Notes: generated by a model not told the origin, from the letters alone. Counted from the first letter of the stretch, positions 1-7,249 are shown. The stretch: 28,416 nucleotides of DNA from an uncultured Micrococcales bacterium (GCA_903853515.1 CAINTU010000156.1:1-28416), one strand, 5' to 3'. Translations and numbers: made by a program.

Positions 1-247
1 CGTAACCTTTGCCGCCATCAACGTGTGATCTTGCGCGCACAATCTGTGGCACCAAAACGGCATTCAGAACACCGCCAACGATGATTGCATAAACGTTGTT
101 GGGCAACTGATTGGCGACACCAAATGCGTCAGCGGCGTTGGTGGTAACACCAATCATTGCGGCCAACAGAATCGCGCGCACAATACCGAGCACACGCGAT
201 AGCACGGTGCCGGTTGCCATGATCAGCGACGAACGAAGAACACTCAT
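1..247 (-). CDS. murJ: Lipid II flippase MurJ (partial, N-terminal part only)
   Basis: The first 82 residues of a MurJ/MviN-type polytopic membrane protein, which moves lipid II across the inner membrane for peptidoglycan synthesis. The N-terminus has the family pattern: a first helix, then a SRVLGIVRA motif, then NAADAFGVANQLPN and a second hydrophobic segment ending near VLVPQIVRA. The ATG at 247-245 overlaps the TAA of the upstream gene in a TAATG junction, so it is probably translated by coupling. The rest lies beyond the left edge. The neighbours (DUF6049 and NUDIX genes upstream) are the usual actinobacterial ones. The identification rests on motif and context; the C-terminal part, which in some actinobacteria carries a pseudokinase extension, cannot be judged. 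Confidence 0.85.
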   Translation of the reverse strand, partial: MSVLRSSLIMATGTVLSRVLGIVRAILLAAMIGVTTNAADAFGVANQLPNNVYAIIVGGVLNAVLVPQIVRARSHVDGGKGY

Positions 248-840
248 TAGATTCCCCCGGATTTGTGATCGGCAGGCAACGCCCCAGCCGCTCGAACTTT
301 GCGCAATGACGACATGCGGCGCCACCCAAGAATAACTAACAACAAAATCAGCGCACCAAAGCCAACGAGCAACACAACTTCAAAATTCGGATCAGCATCG
401 ATGTTGATTTTGGTTCTGGTGCCGAGCGGCAGATCGGTGAACGTGGTTAACCACACCTCGAGCACAAACTTGCCGGCAGACGTTGCGGTTACTGGCACGA
501 GCGCATCCTTGCGAGATTCGGCTGGCACAATCAGTGAGACAGATTTTGTAACGACAAGCGATTGATTGACTGAGCGTGCATGAATATGCACTCGCATTGC
601 AACTGCATAGTTGTTTTGAACCGAAACCGGCACTTTAGATTCACGTGAAACCATGCGCACGTTTGAACCTGCAACTATGAAGATCAGCGGTTTTGGCAAA
701 ACGTTTGAGCTGCCAGCAAACGACGAAGTGCTTGCCGAAATGTTGCTAGCTTGGGCGCCACCGATACTTGAAATCGCCAACGCAACCGCAGCAAAGGTTG
801 CGGCTATCACTCTTGTGGCTAATTTGACTGCTTGAGTCAT
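247..840 (-). CDS. Reduced DUF6049-like membrane-anchored protein
   Basis: A 197-residue protein of unknown function. It begins with a signal peptide (hydrophobic core about residues 8-27, possible cleavage after AQA near 31). A beta-rich Ig-like domain follows (about 55-145, with PVSVQNNYAVAMRVHIHA and a VPAESRK segment), then one transmembrane helix (about 153-174) and a basic cytoplasmic tail. This matches only the C-terminal end of the DUF6049 family that sits between NUDIX and murJ genes in actinobacteria; from memory those proteins are several hundred residues longer. I chose the ATG at 840 because it forms an ATGA overlap with the stop of the NUDIX gene; an in-frame ATG at 858 lies inside that gene. 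It is coupled to murJ, so a role in envelope or peptidoglycan assembly is inferred. The family call is moderate; the topology is clear. Confidence 0.7.
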   Translation of the reverse strand: MTQAVKLATRVIAATFAAVALAISSIGGAQASNISASTSSFAGSSNVLPKPLIFIVAGSNVRMVSRESKVPVSVQNNYAVAMRVHIHARSVNQSLVVTKSVSLIVPAESRKDALVPVTATSAGKFVLEVWLTTFTDLPLGTRTKINIDADPNFEVVLLVGFGALILLLVILGWRRMSSLRKVRAAGALPADHKSGGI

Positions 841-1292
841 GAAGCCCTCGCTAACCACTCGCGAACAACCACCGCTAGGCGACGCTCGTTTTGATGAGTG
901 AGCTTGGTTTCGAGATCAGAAACACTAACCCAATCAGCCTCAACCGCTTCGTGGTCTGGGTCATTCTCGACTGTTAGCGTGCCGCCTGTTTGGCGCATCA
1001 AAAAGTGGTGAACAGTTTTAACAATTATTTTGTTGCTCGCCGTGAACTCATAGTTAATCGAACCGAGAGCCTCAATGATTTCGGCATGCAATCCGGTCTC
1101 TTCGAAAACTTCGCGCACAGCTGCGGCCGCAAAATCTTCGTCACCTTCAGGGTGGCCTTTTGGCACACACCAGTCGACACGGCCAGAACGGTTGCGCCTA
1201 GCTATGAGAGCCACGCGATTTGACCCGTCGTTTGACAAAACGTATCCACCTGCAGAGGTCTCGGTGACCCTCGGCAAATGTGGTTTCGTCAT
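837..1292 (-). CDS. NUDIX hydrolase
   Basis: A 151-residue single-domain NUDIX protein that would hydrolyse a nucleoside diphosphate linked to another moiety. The Nudix box is complete: G46, E52, then R60-E61-V62-x-E64-E65-x-G67-L68, matching GX5EX7REUXEEXGU, so metal binding and catalysis should be intact. It is the first gene of the operon NUDIX - DUF6049 - murJ and lies divergent to the CCA-adding enzyme, as in many actinobacteria (MutT4-like position). The substrate cannot be read from sequence; the MutT4 comparison rests on synteny only. The start is about 57 bases from the divergent gene start. Confidence 0.85.
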   Translation of the reverse strand: MTKPHLPRVTETSAGGYVLSNDGSNRVALIARRNRSGRVDWCVPKGHPEGDEDFAAAAVREVFEETGLHAEIIEALGSINYEFTASNKIIVKTVHHFLMRQTGGTLTVENDPDHEAVEADWVSVSDLETKLTHQNERRLAVVVREWLARAS

Positions 1293-1349
1293 AACTGCGA
1301 GTCTAAACCTTGCTCGCCAAAGCGAGTCTGTGGGGCATACTAAAAAGCG

Positions 1350-2768
1350 ATGAGAACAGTGGCCGAAGCAATGGCGAATCTTCAGCGCACAACAGCGAGC
1401 GAACTATTTGCCAAGCTCGGCAACCTTTTTGTTGATGCGGGATTCGAGATCGCACTGGTGGGTGGCCCGGTGCGCGATGCGTTCTTGGGGCGCGAGGCGC
1501 TAGATCTTGACTTCACCAGTTCGGCCCGCCCCGACCAGATTCTTGAAATCATCAAACCCATTGCAGATGCCACCTGGGATGTCGGTCGCGACTTTGGCAC
1601 CATCGCAGCTCGCATCGGCCAACACCAAATCGAAATAACCACTTATCGCGCCGACTCTTATGACCACGTCACAAGAAAACCAACAGTCGAATTCGGCGAT
1701 TCACTCGAAGACGACCTAAAGCGACGCGACTTTAGCGTCAACGCGATGGCGCTTCGCTTGCCGCAAGGCGTATTTGTTGACCCATTCAACGGGCTCAAAG
1801 ACCTGCTCGGCGAAGTGCTTCGCACCCCGACAGACCCCGCGGTCAGCTTTGGCGATGACCCGTTACGCATGCTTCGTGGCGCACGCTTTGCTTCGCAGCT
1901 CGACTTCGAAATCGAGCCAGAGACCTTCGAGGCGATGTGCAAGATGGCTTCGACAATCGAAATTGTCTCAGCCGAACGCATACAAGTTGAGTTGTCGAAG
2001 CTTTTGCTCGGCGCCCAGCCGCGACTTGGCCTAACTGCGCTTGTTGATTCTGGGCTTGCCGCACTGGTGCTGCCCGAATTGCCTGCACTAAAACTCGAGA
2101 TCGACGAACACCACCACCACAAAGATGTCTATGAGCACACCTTGCGCGTGGTTGAACAGGCAATCGACCTAGAGCGCGACTATGGCCTCGAAGGTGATTT
2201 GGTTTTGCGATTGGCGGCACTCTTGCACGACATCGGCAAGCCAGCAACTCGCAAACTAGAGACAGGCGGGGGTGTCACTTTTTATCACCACGACATGGTT
2301 GGCGCAAAACTGGCATCCAAGAGATTAAAGGCACTGCGTTTCGACAACGACACAATCAAGCAGGTTGCCCGACTGATTGAACTGCATCTGCGCTTTTTTG
2401 GCTATAGCGATCAGCCGTGGAGCGACTCTGCGATTCGACGCTATGTGCGCGACGCAGGCGACGAGTTGACTCGCCTGCACGCACTAACCAGGGCAGACGT
2501 GACCACGCGCAACCAACGCAAAGCCGATCGACTCTCGCACGCCTATGACGACCTCGAAAACCGAATTGCAACCTTGCGTGAGCAAGAGCAAATCGATGCC
2601 ATGCGCCCAGATTTGAGTGGCGAAGACATCATGCGAATACTCGATCTGAAACCCAGCCCGGTCATCGGCGAGGCCTACCGCTTTTTGCTAGAGCTTCGAC
2701 TCGACGAAGGGGCGCTTGGCTCAGAAGAAGCCGAAAAACGCTTGCTTGCCTGGTGGTCGGCAAGGTAG
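1350..2768 (+). CDS. cca: CCA tRNA nucleotidyltransferase
   Basis: A 472-residue class II nucleotidyltransferase that adds or repairs the 3'-CCA end of tRNAs. The head domain has GGPVRD (38-43) and the metal-binding pair D52/D54 in LDLDF, followed by a KRRDFSVNAMALR motif near 125-137. The neck and body helices follow, then an HD domain with HHHHKDVYEHTL and LLHDIGKP (H293, D294). The HD fusion is usual for this actinobacterial PcnA/CCA type. Synteny with NUDIX-DUF6049-murJ supports the call. No Shine-Dalgarno sequence is visible before the ATG, but a -10-like CATACT lies 8 bases upstream, so leaderless translation is plausible; an in-frame ATG at 1371 is an alternative start. Confidence 0.93.
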   Translation: MRTVAEAMANLQRTTASELFAKLGNLFVDAGFEIALVGGPVRDAFLGREALDLDFTSSARPDQILEIIKPIADATWDVGRDFGTIAARIGQHQIEITTYRADSYDHVTRKPTVEFGDSLEDDLKRRDFSVNAMALRLPQGVFVDPFNGLKDLLGEVLRTPTDPAVSFGDDPLRMLRGARFASQLDFEIEPETFEAMCKMASTIEIVSAERIQVELSKLLLGAQPRLGLTALVDSGLAALVLPELPALKLEIDEHHHHKDVYEHTLRVVEQAIDLERDYGLEGDLVLRLAALLHDIGKPATRKLETGGGVTFYHHDMVGAKLASKRLKALRFDNDTIKQVARLIELHLRFFGYSDQPWSDSAIRRYVRDAGDELTRLHALTRADVTTRNQRKADRLSHAYDDLENRIATLREQEQIDAMRPDLSGEDIMRILDLKPSPVIGEAYRFLLELRLDEGALGSEEAEKRLLAWWSAR

Positions 2769-2779
2769 AGTTGTGAGGT

Positions 2780-2856
2780 TGCCCGCGTTGACCCCTGTGT
2801 CAGCAAATCGGGCAGCAAAATGCATTTACCCTCCTGTCACAGAAAGTCTGTGGCCG
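2780..2856 (+). promoter_or_regulatory. Possible structured leader of rpsF
   Basis: Between cca and rpsF two potential RNA hairpins are visible: TGCCCG (2780-2785) pairing with CGGGCA (2809-2814), and CACAG (2838-2842) pairing with CTGTG (2848-2852), directly followed by a GCCG run. In many bacteria the S6:S18 complex binds an rpsF leader carrying an unpaired CCG next to a hairpin. The CCG at 2854-2856 could fit, but this is inference from base pairing only and the pairing is short. Confidence 0.3.
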
Positions 2857-2883
2857 TTCTAGTCCAGAGGAGGTGGGTTAGTC

Positions 2884-3294
2884 ATGCAAAAGTACGAAGT
2901 CATGGTCATTCTTGACGCTGATGTAGAAGAGCGCACTGTCGCTGCAAGCCTCGACAAATTCCTCAACGTAATCCGCAATGGTGCAGGCACCATCGAAAAC
3001 GTTGATATTTGGGGTCGTCGTCGCTTCGCCTACGAAATCAACAAAAAGCACGAGGGCATCTATGCCGTCATCAACCTGACCGCAAAGTCAGCTGATGTGC
3101 TCGAGCTTGACCGCCAACTGCGCCTTTCAGAGGCCGTAGTTCGCACCAAGGTATTGCGTGCCCAAGAGGCCGTTGCCCCAATCAAGCCAGTCGAGGTGCC
3201 GCCTATGAGCGCAGCCGAGGCAGCCAGCTTGGGTGAGGCACCTGCTCGCAAGGCACCTGCTCGCAAACCAGCAGCAGCAAAGGTCTCAGAGTAA
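2884..3294 (+). CDS. rpsF: 30S ribosomal protein S6
   Basis: A 136-residue S6 protein, which pairs with S18 on the platform of the 30S subunit. The core opens MQKYEVMVILDADVEERTV and contains the RRRFAYEINKKHEGIYAV segment typical of the family. The C-terminal 40 residues form an Ala/Lys/Pro-rich tail with a duplicated ARKAP element, an extension common in actinobacterial S6. A strong Shine-Dalgarno sequence (AGAGGAGGTG, 2866-2875) precedes the ATG. It heads the rpsF-ssb-rpsR-rplI operon and ends 4 bases before ssb. Confidence 0.97.
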   Translation: MQKYEVMVILDADVEERTVAASLDKFLNVIRNGAGTIENVDIWGRRRFAYEINKKHEGIYAVINLTAKSADVLELDRQLRLSEAVVRTKVLRAQEAVAPIKPVEVPPMSAAEAASLGEAPARKAPARKPAAAKVSE

Positions 3295-3298
3295 CCAA

Positions 3299-3808
3299 AT
3301 GGCCGGCGAAGTAATCATCACGGTGGTTGGCAATCTTGCCAACGATCCTGAGCTTAAAACCACCCAGTCTGGTTTGACTGTGGTTAGTTTGAACGTGGCT
3401 TCAACCCCGCGCACATTCAACCGCAATACAAGCACCTGGGATGACGGTGAAACCGTTTGGGTTCGTTGCACTGCTTGGCGTGAGCTAGCCGAGAATATCT
3501 CGCGCTCGCTAACCAAGGGAACCCGCGTAATCGTGACCGGTCGCCTGAAAGCCCCTTCGGCTTACCAGAGCGCAACCGGTGAGGCACGCGCTTCGATTGA
3601 ACTTGATATCGAAGAGATCGGCCCTTCACTTAAATACGCCACCGCATCGGTTACTCGTCGTGCCCGCGAAGGTGCCGCCATCTCTGGCGACAGCCCAAGC
3701 GCTTGGGGTCAGGCACCAGCTGCCGGCCAATCAACACCTGCCGCCGATGTCGGTTGGGCAAATCCAGGCAGCGATGCCGGTTTTGGCTCTGACGTCGCCC
3801 CGTTCTAA
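3299..3808 (+). CDS. ssb: Single-stranded DNA-binding protein
   Basis: A 169-residue SSB that coats single-stranded DNA in replication, repair and recombination. The OB fold covers about residues 1-110 (GEVIITVVGNLANDPELK, WVRCTAWRELAENI, VIVTGRL). A disordered Gly/Pro/Ala-rich linker follows, ending in the short acidic tip DVAPF that recruits partner proteins. The ATG at 3299, 4 bases after the rpsF stop, gives the family N-terminus MAGEVI; an upstream in-frame ATG at 3233 lies inside rpsF and adds a basic Gln-rich stretch unlike SSB. Its place between rpsF and rpsR is the usual bacterial order. Confidence 0.97.
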   Translation: MAGEVIITVVGNLANDPELKTTQSGLTVVSLNVASTPRTFNRNTSTWDDGETVWVRCTAWRELAENISRSLTKGTRVIVTGRLKAPSAYQSATGEARASIELDIEEIGPSLKYATASVTRRAREGAAISGDSPSAWGQAPAAGQSTPAADVGWANPGSDAGFGSDVAPF

Positions 3809-3839
3809 TTCAATTTCTAAAGATTTCAAGGAGTAAATC

Positions 3840-4106
3840 ATGGTTGCATCAAAGAGTGACCCGCGCAATGCTAAGCCAAAGCGCACACCAAAAAACCAGA
3901 AGCCACTTGGCCCAGTAAAGACCATCAAGGTCGGCGTTATCGATTACAAAGATGTCGCCACACTTCGCAAGTTCGTTTCAGACCGCGGCAAGATTCGTAC
4001 CCGCCGCATCACTGGCGTCTCTGTTCAAGAGCAGCGCCTCATTGCCCGTGCCGTTAAGAACGCTCGCGAAATGGCTTTGATGCCTTACGCTGGCGCCGGC
4101 CGCTAA
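3840..4106 (+). CDS. rpsR: 30S ribosomal protein S18 (zinc-free form)
   Basis: An 88-residue S18. The core KVGVIDYKDVATLRKFVSDRGKIRTRRITGVS is intact, as is QEQRLIARAVKNAREMALMPY near the end. It contains no cysteine, so it is the form without a zinc site. The Shine-Dalgarno sequence AAGGAG lies just upstream of the ATG. Its partner S6 is encoded two genes upstream, and the L9 gene follows after 11 bases. Confidence 0.97.
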   Translation: MVASKSDPRNAKPKRTPKNQKPLGPVKTIKVGVIDYKDVATLRKFVSDRGKIRTRRITGVSVQEQRLIARAVKNAREMALMPYAGAGR

Positions 4107-4117
4107 AAGGAGCCCAA

Positions 4118-4570
4118 ATGTCGAAAATCATTCTGACTAACGAAGTTTCGGGCCTCGGCTCAGCTGGCGATGTCGTCGAAGTTAAAGACGGCTTTGCCCG
4201 CAACTATCTATTGCCACGCGGTTTTGCCGTGTTGTGGTCAAAAGGTGGCGAGAAGCAGGTCGCACAGATTCGCCAGGCTCGTGACGCACGCGCTTTGGCA
4301 ACTGCCGAAGAGGGCTTGGCTCTAAAGGCCCGCCTCGAAGAGAACCCGATCAAGCTTGTCGTCAAGGCTGGCGTTGGTGGCCGTTTGTTCGGTTCGGTGA
4401 AGACCGCCGACGTCGCTGATGCTGTTGCAGCTGCTGGCTTGGGCGAAATCGACAAGCGCAAGGTTTCATTCTTTGCGCCGATTCGCTCGACAGGCAACTT
4501 CGAAGCTAACGTCAAAGTTCACGGTGACCTAGTCGCCAACTTGAAGCTTCAGGTGGTTGCTAAGAAGTAA
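4118..4570 (+). CDS. rplI: 50S ribosomal protein L9
   Basis: A 150-residue L9, a two-domain protein that bridges the base of the L1 stalk. The N-domain has the signature NEVSGLGSAGDVVEVKDGFARNYLLP, followed by a long connecting helix (about 40-75) and a C-domain ending VHGDLVANLKLQVV. The length is normal. AGGAG lies before the ATG. It is the last gene of the ribosomal block and is followed by a clear intrinsic terminator. Confidence 0.97.
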   Translation: MSKIILTNEVSGLGSAGDVVEVKDGFARNYLLPRGFAVLWSKGGEKQVAQIRQARDARALATAEEGLALKARLEENPIKLVVKAGVGGRLFGSVKTADVADAVAAAGLGEIDKRKVSFFAPIRSTGNFEANVKVHGDLVANLKLQVVAKK

Positions 4571-4588
4571 TTCTTTGCGATTCACTGG

Positions 4589-4621
4589 GATGGCGGGCCA
4601 ATCGGCTCGCCATCTTGCTTT
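4589..4621 (+). terminator. Intrinsic terminator after rplI
   Basis: An 11-bp stem (GATGGCGGGCC at 4589-4599 with GGCTCGCCATC at 4604-4614, one G-T pair), a 4-base AATC loop, then TTGCTTT. It closes the rpsF-rplI operon and separates it from dnaB. Confidence 0.85.
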
Positions 4622-4711
4622 AACCGCAGGCTTTGCGCTCAGGTTTTGCGCTGGGCTGGCCGCTGGGCTGGGGCGAAGGCCGGCAATCTTCGGCCACTGG
4701 TTCTGGCTGCC

Positions 4712-4937
4712 TTGTGGATAACCTGTGGATAACCTTCGCCATTTCACGAATTCCAACTGAATCCGACCCAAGTTTAGACTTCAAGTTTAGGGTTTGTTAA
4801 CTTTAAGTTGTCCACCGCAAAAAGGTTGATTTCACGGGCCTTTCGGGATGAAATGTCTCTGTTATGCACAGGGTTATCCACATTTTTTCCACAGCCCACT
4901 CGGCGTGTTGCCAGAGTTATCCACAGTGTTTCACACA
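4712..4937 (+). promoter_or_regulatory. Cluster of DnaA boxes between rplI and dnaB
   Basis: Against the DnaA consensus TTWTNCACA there are exact matches on the reverse strand at 4713-4721 and 4724-4732 (two tandem TGTGGATAACC units, 11 bp apart), and on the forward strand at 4862-4870 (TTATGCACA), 4874-4882 (TTATCCACA), 4885-4893 (TTTTCCACA) and 4917-4925 (TTATCCACA). One-mismatch sites lie at 4929-4937 and, against the actinobacterial form TTGTCCACA, at 4808-4816. An AT-rich stretch lies between the two groups. Such density is origin-like, but the site could also titrate DnaA or let DnaA control dnaB. The boxes are seen directly; the function is inferred. The rest of 4622-5024 shows no gene. 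Confidence 0.85.
4769..4806. repeat. AT-rich core with direct repeats inside the DnaA-box cluster
   Basis: CAAGTTTAG occurs at 4769-4777 and 4782-4790, followed by a T/A-rich run containing GTTAAC. The segment is about 70 percent A+T, while the surroundings look close to balanced. It sits between the oppositely oriented DnaA-box groups and could be an unwinding element; it could equally hold a promoter. Confidence 0.5.
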
Positions 4938-4967
4938 GGTCGAGTTGAAACTTCGATGTCAGAGGGC

Positions 4968-5004
4968 GATGCTACACATGTAACATCGACCCATACTGGG
5001 TCGA
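4968..5004. promoter_or_regulatory. Two adjacent inverted repeats upstream of dnaB
   Basis: The first is GATG-c-TACA-CA-TGTA-a-CATC (4968-4987). The second is TCGACCCATACTGGGTCGA (4986-5004), a perfect 8-bp stem around TAC. A -10-like CATACT (4992-4997) sits in the second one. They end 20 bases before the dnaB ATG. Either a repressor operator over the promoter or RNA hairpins in the 5' leader would fit. Confidence 0.45.
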
Positions 5005-5024
5005 GATGAGCACACGAGGCAAAT

Positions 5025-6374
5025 ATGAGCATGATTGACGATCTAAAGATTGGCCGAGCTGGCGACCGACTGTTGCCGCACGATGCCAATGCCGAGCAGA
5101 GCACGCTCGGCGGCATGATGCTTTCTGCCGATGTGACCAACGCAATCCTTGGCGACAAAGATGTCTATGCTCGCGACTTTTATAGCCCAAAACATGAAAC
5201 CATTTTTAGCGTGGTGAGCGACCTAGCAAACAGGGGCGAACCTGTCGACGTCATCGCCGTCAACTCAGAACTCGCCAAATTGGGCAAATTGGCGGCCGTT
5301 GGTGGTGCCGAATACCTGCACGAACTCACCGGTTTGGTGCCGAGCGCGGCGAGCGCACGCTTTTATGCGCGAATCGTTCGCGAAAAGGCGATTTTGCGTC
5401 GACTGATTGAGGTCGGCACCCGAATTGCCCAGCGTGGTTACGACGGTGAAGGCGAAGTGACCGAGCTTGTCAACACGGCGCAAGGTGAAATCTTTGCCGT
5501 TGCCGACGAATCGGTTAGCAAAGATTATGTGACCCTAAACGATGCGCTAGACCAAGCGACTCGTGAAATCGAGGCGATCGAACTAAACCAAGGGGCATCT
5601 GGCGTTCGCACCGGGTTCAGAGAACTAGACAAAATGACCCACGGATTACATGCCGGCCAGTTGGTCATCATCGCCGCCCGCCCTGGCCTTGGCAAGTCAA
5701 CCCTCGCCCTCGACATTGCGCGCGAGGTTGCCATCAATCAAAAGCAAGCGGTTGCAGTGTTTTCGCTAGAAATGAGCTCGACCGAAATCGCCATGCGACT
5801 AATTTCGGCAGAGACCGGCGTCTTTTTGAATTCAATGCGTGGTGGCGGTGTTAATGCCAACGAATGGGGCATCATCGCCGAACGCCGCAGTCGCATCGGC
5901 AACTCGCCACTTTTAATTGATGACAGCCCGAACCTAAACATCACCGAGATTCGAGCAAAGTGCCGTCGCCTCGTTAAAGAATTCGATTTGAAACTAATCG
6001 TGATCGATTACATCCAGTTGATGACCTCTGGCAAAAAAGTTGAGAACCGTCAGCAAGAAGTCTCTGAATTCTCACGATCGCTAAAGCTGCTTGCTAAAGA
6101 GCTCAAAGTGCCAGTTGTTGCGCTCAGCCAGCTAAACCGAAAGTCAGAAGATTCGCCCAACAAAAAACCAGAAATTTCGCAACTGCGCGAATCTGGTTCG
6201 CTAGAGCAAGATGCCGACGTTGTGCTTTTGATTCACCGCGAAATGGGCGACTCTGATGCTGCACGCATTGGTGAGTCAGAGCTAATCTTGGCTAAGCAAC
6301 GAAACGGTGCAACCGGTTCTAGCACCGTGATTTTTCAAGGTCAATACTCTCGATTCGTTAACACTAAGGAATAG
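5025..6374 (+). CDS. dnaB: Replicative DNA helicase DnaB
   Basis: A 449-residue hexameric replicative helicase. The N-terminal primase-interacting domain runs from about 14 to 115 (PHDANAEQSTLGGMMLS). A linker leads to the RecA-like motor domain with Walker A ARPGLGKST (K224), Walker B LIVIDYIQLM (D328) and the later ALSQLNRKSE and LRESGSLEQDADVVLLIHR motifs. No intein interrupts the Walker A or other conserved blocks, unlike dnaB of some mycobacteria. No strong ribosome binding site precedes the ATG; a second ATG two codons on is a possible start. It follows the ribosomal block after a 450-base gap full of DnaA boxes, which suggests control linked to initiation. Confidence 0.97.
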   Translation: MSMIDDLKIGRAGDRLLPHDANAEQSTLGGMMLSADVTNAILGDKDVYARDFYSPKHETIFSVVSDLANRGEPVDVIAVNSELAKLGKLAAVGGAEYLHELTGLVPSAASARFYARIVREKAILRRLIEVGTRIAQRGYDGEGEVTELVNTAQGEIFAVADESVSKDYVTLNDALDQATREIEAIELNQGASGVRTGFRELDKMTHGLHAGQLVIIAARPGLGKSTLALDIAREVAINQKQAVAVFSLEMSSTEIAMRLISAETGVFLNSMRGGGVNANEWGIIAERRSRIGNSPLLIDDSPNLNITEIRAKCRRLVKEFDLKLIVIDYIQLMTSGKKVENRQQEVSEFSRSLKLLAKELKVPVVALSQLNRKSEDSPNKKPEISQLRESGSLEQDADVVLLIHREMGDSDAARIGESELILAKQRNGATGSSTVIFQGQYSRFVNTKE

Positions 6375-6377
6375 TGC

Positions 6378-6947
6378 ATGCGCGAAGTCAGCGCCATCAA
6401 AGCAATCGTCGGATTCATTTGCGCTGCTGTCATAACTTTTGTGCAACTGCATTCACTTGAAGTTGGCGTAATCACTCTTGATTCATATGCTTGGTCACTT
6501 GCATCAATTGGAATCTCGATGCTCTTCATCAAATCGGTGCGAACCAAACTTTGGGCGCGCATCATCGATTTGCAATTGCCGCTTCTAGCAAAGTTCGCAT
6601 TCACCATCAGCTATGCGTTGGCGCTAGGCCGAAACGCGTTCGATCTTGGTTCAAATGATGTGCTTGAATTTCGAATCAGCATCGCAGTGGTGGCTCTAAT
6701 CATGGCGGCAACCGAATACGGCATTGGCGCAATCGTGGGTAAGGGCCAAGAAGCCACAGAGTTGAACCAAGTTGCGATTCGCGAACGCAGAATATCGGCA
6801 GGCATCAGCATTCTGGCCGCGATAGTTTTCGCCCTTTCACCACTAGATGCGCTAAACGCGGTTGGCTTCTTTGGCGCTTATTTGATGATTCTTTCGTTGA
6901 ACTATGCACTGATTGCAGCGGGGCCGAAGCAACCAAAAGCAGCCTAG
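6378..6947 (+). CDS. Hypothetical polytopic membrane protein
   Basis: A 189-residue hydrophobic protein that I do not recognise. About six transmembrane helices can be drawn (near residues 5-25, 34-52, 66-84, 98-118, 138-156 and 160-180), with a short polar loop, GKGQEATELNQVAIRERR, before the fifth. There are no obvious catalytic motifs. It starts 3 bases after the dnaB stop, so it is probably co-transcribed with dnaB, though this need not mean a shared function. Codon and base use look like the neighbours, so there is no sign of recent transfer. Confidence 0.75.
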   Translation: MREVSAIKAIVGFICAAVITFVQLHSLEVGVITLDSYAWSLASIGISMLFIKSVRTKLWARIIDLQLPLLAKFAFTISYALALGRNAFDLGSNDVLEFRISIAVVALIMAATEYGIGAIVGKGQEATELNQVAIRERRISAGISILAAIVFALSPLDALNAVGFFGAYLMILSLNYALIAAGPKQPKAA

Positions 6948-6996
6948 AGTCAAGACCAACTAAGCGTGCGAAGATAGAACCAAAGAAGGCAGAGCA

Positions 6997-7227
6997 ATGG
7001 CAAAGACCAAGAAGCAACGCAAACCAGTATCAATTGCATCAACACTAATTTTGTGCGGCATCGCGGCACTATTCACTTCGATCATTGTCTTCGCAGCCGT
7101 GCACATTTTGCTGACTGCGTTGATTTGGGCAGGCGCAACATTCATCGTTGCGATAGTCACGATTTCAACTTTGACCCTGGCCTCAAAGCCAGATACGCAC
7201 GCGCCAGACGAACCACGCCTCAAATAA
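6997..7227 (+). CDS. Hypothetical small membrane protein
   Basis: A 76-residue protein with a basic N-terminus (KTKKQRKP), two closely spaced hydrophobic helices (about 13-35 and 38-62) and a short polar tail (SKPDTHAPDEPRLK). A purine-rich AAGAAGGCAGAG just upstream of the ATG can serve as ribosome binding site. It follows the previous membrane-protein gene by 49 bases on the same strand and may be the end of the dnaB operon. No family is recognised. Confidence 0.65.
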   Translation: MAKTKKQRKPVSIASTLILCGIAALFTSIIVFAAVHILLTALIWAGATFIVAIVTISTLTLASKPDTHAPDEPRLK

Positions 7228-7232
7228 AGCTC

Positions 7233-7249
7233 AGGTCAAAATCTGACCT
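7233..7249. terminator. Possible terminator between convergent genes
   Basis: AGGTCA (7233-7238) pairs with TGACCT (7244-7249) around AAATC, in the 43-base gap between the small membrane-protein gene and purB, which read toward each other. There is no long T run, so it is a weak candidate for either strand. Confidence 0.35.

Noticed and set aside
3233..3298. N-terminal extension of SSB from an upstream in-frame ATG
   Set aside because: The extension lies inside rpsF and is unlike SSB; the ATG at 3299 gives the normal N-terminus.
4712..4937. The region is the main chromosomal origin oriC
   Set aside because: The DnaA boxes support an origin-like element, but dnaA/dnaN are not here and the highly expressed ribosomal operons on both sides read the same way, which does not fit a replication start between them. 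Left as a hypothesis.
5025..6374. Intein in dnaB
   Set aside because: Protein length and uninterrupted Walker and downstream motifs show no insertion.
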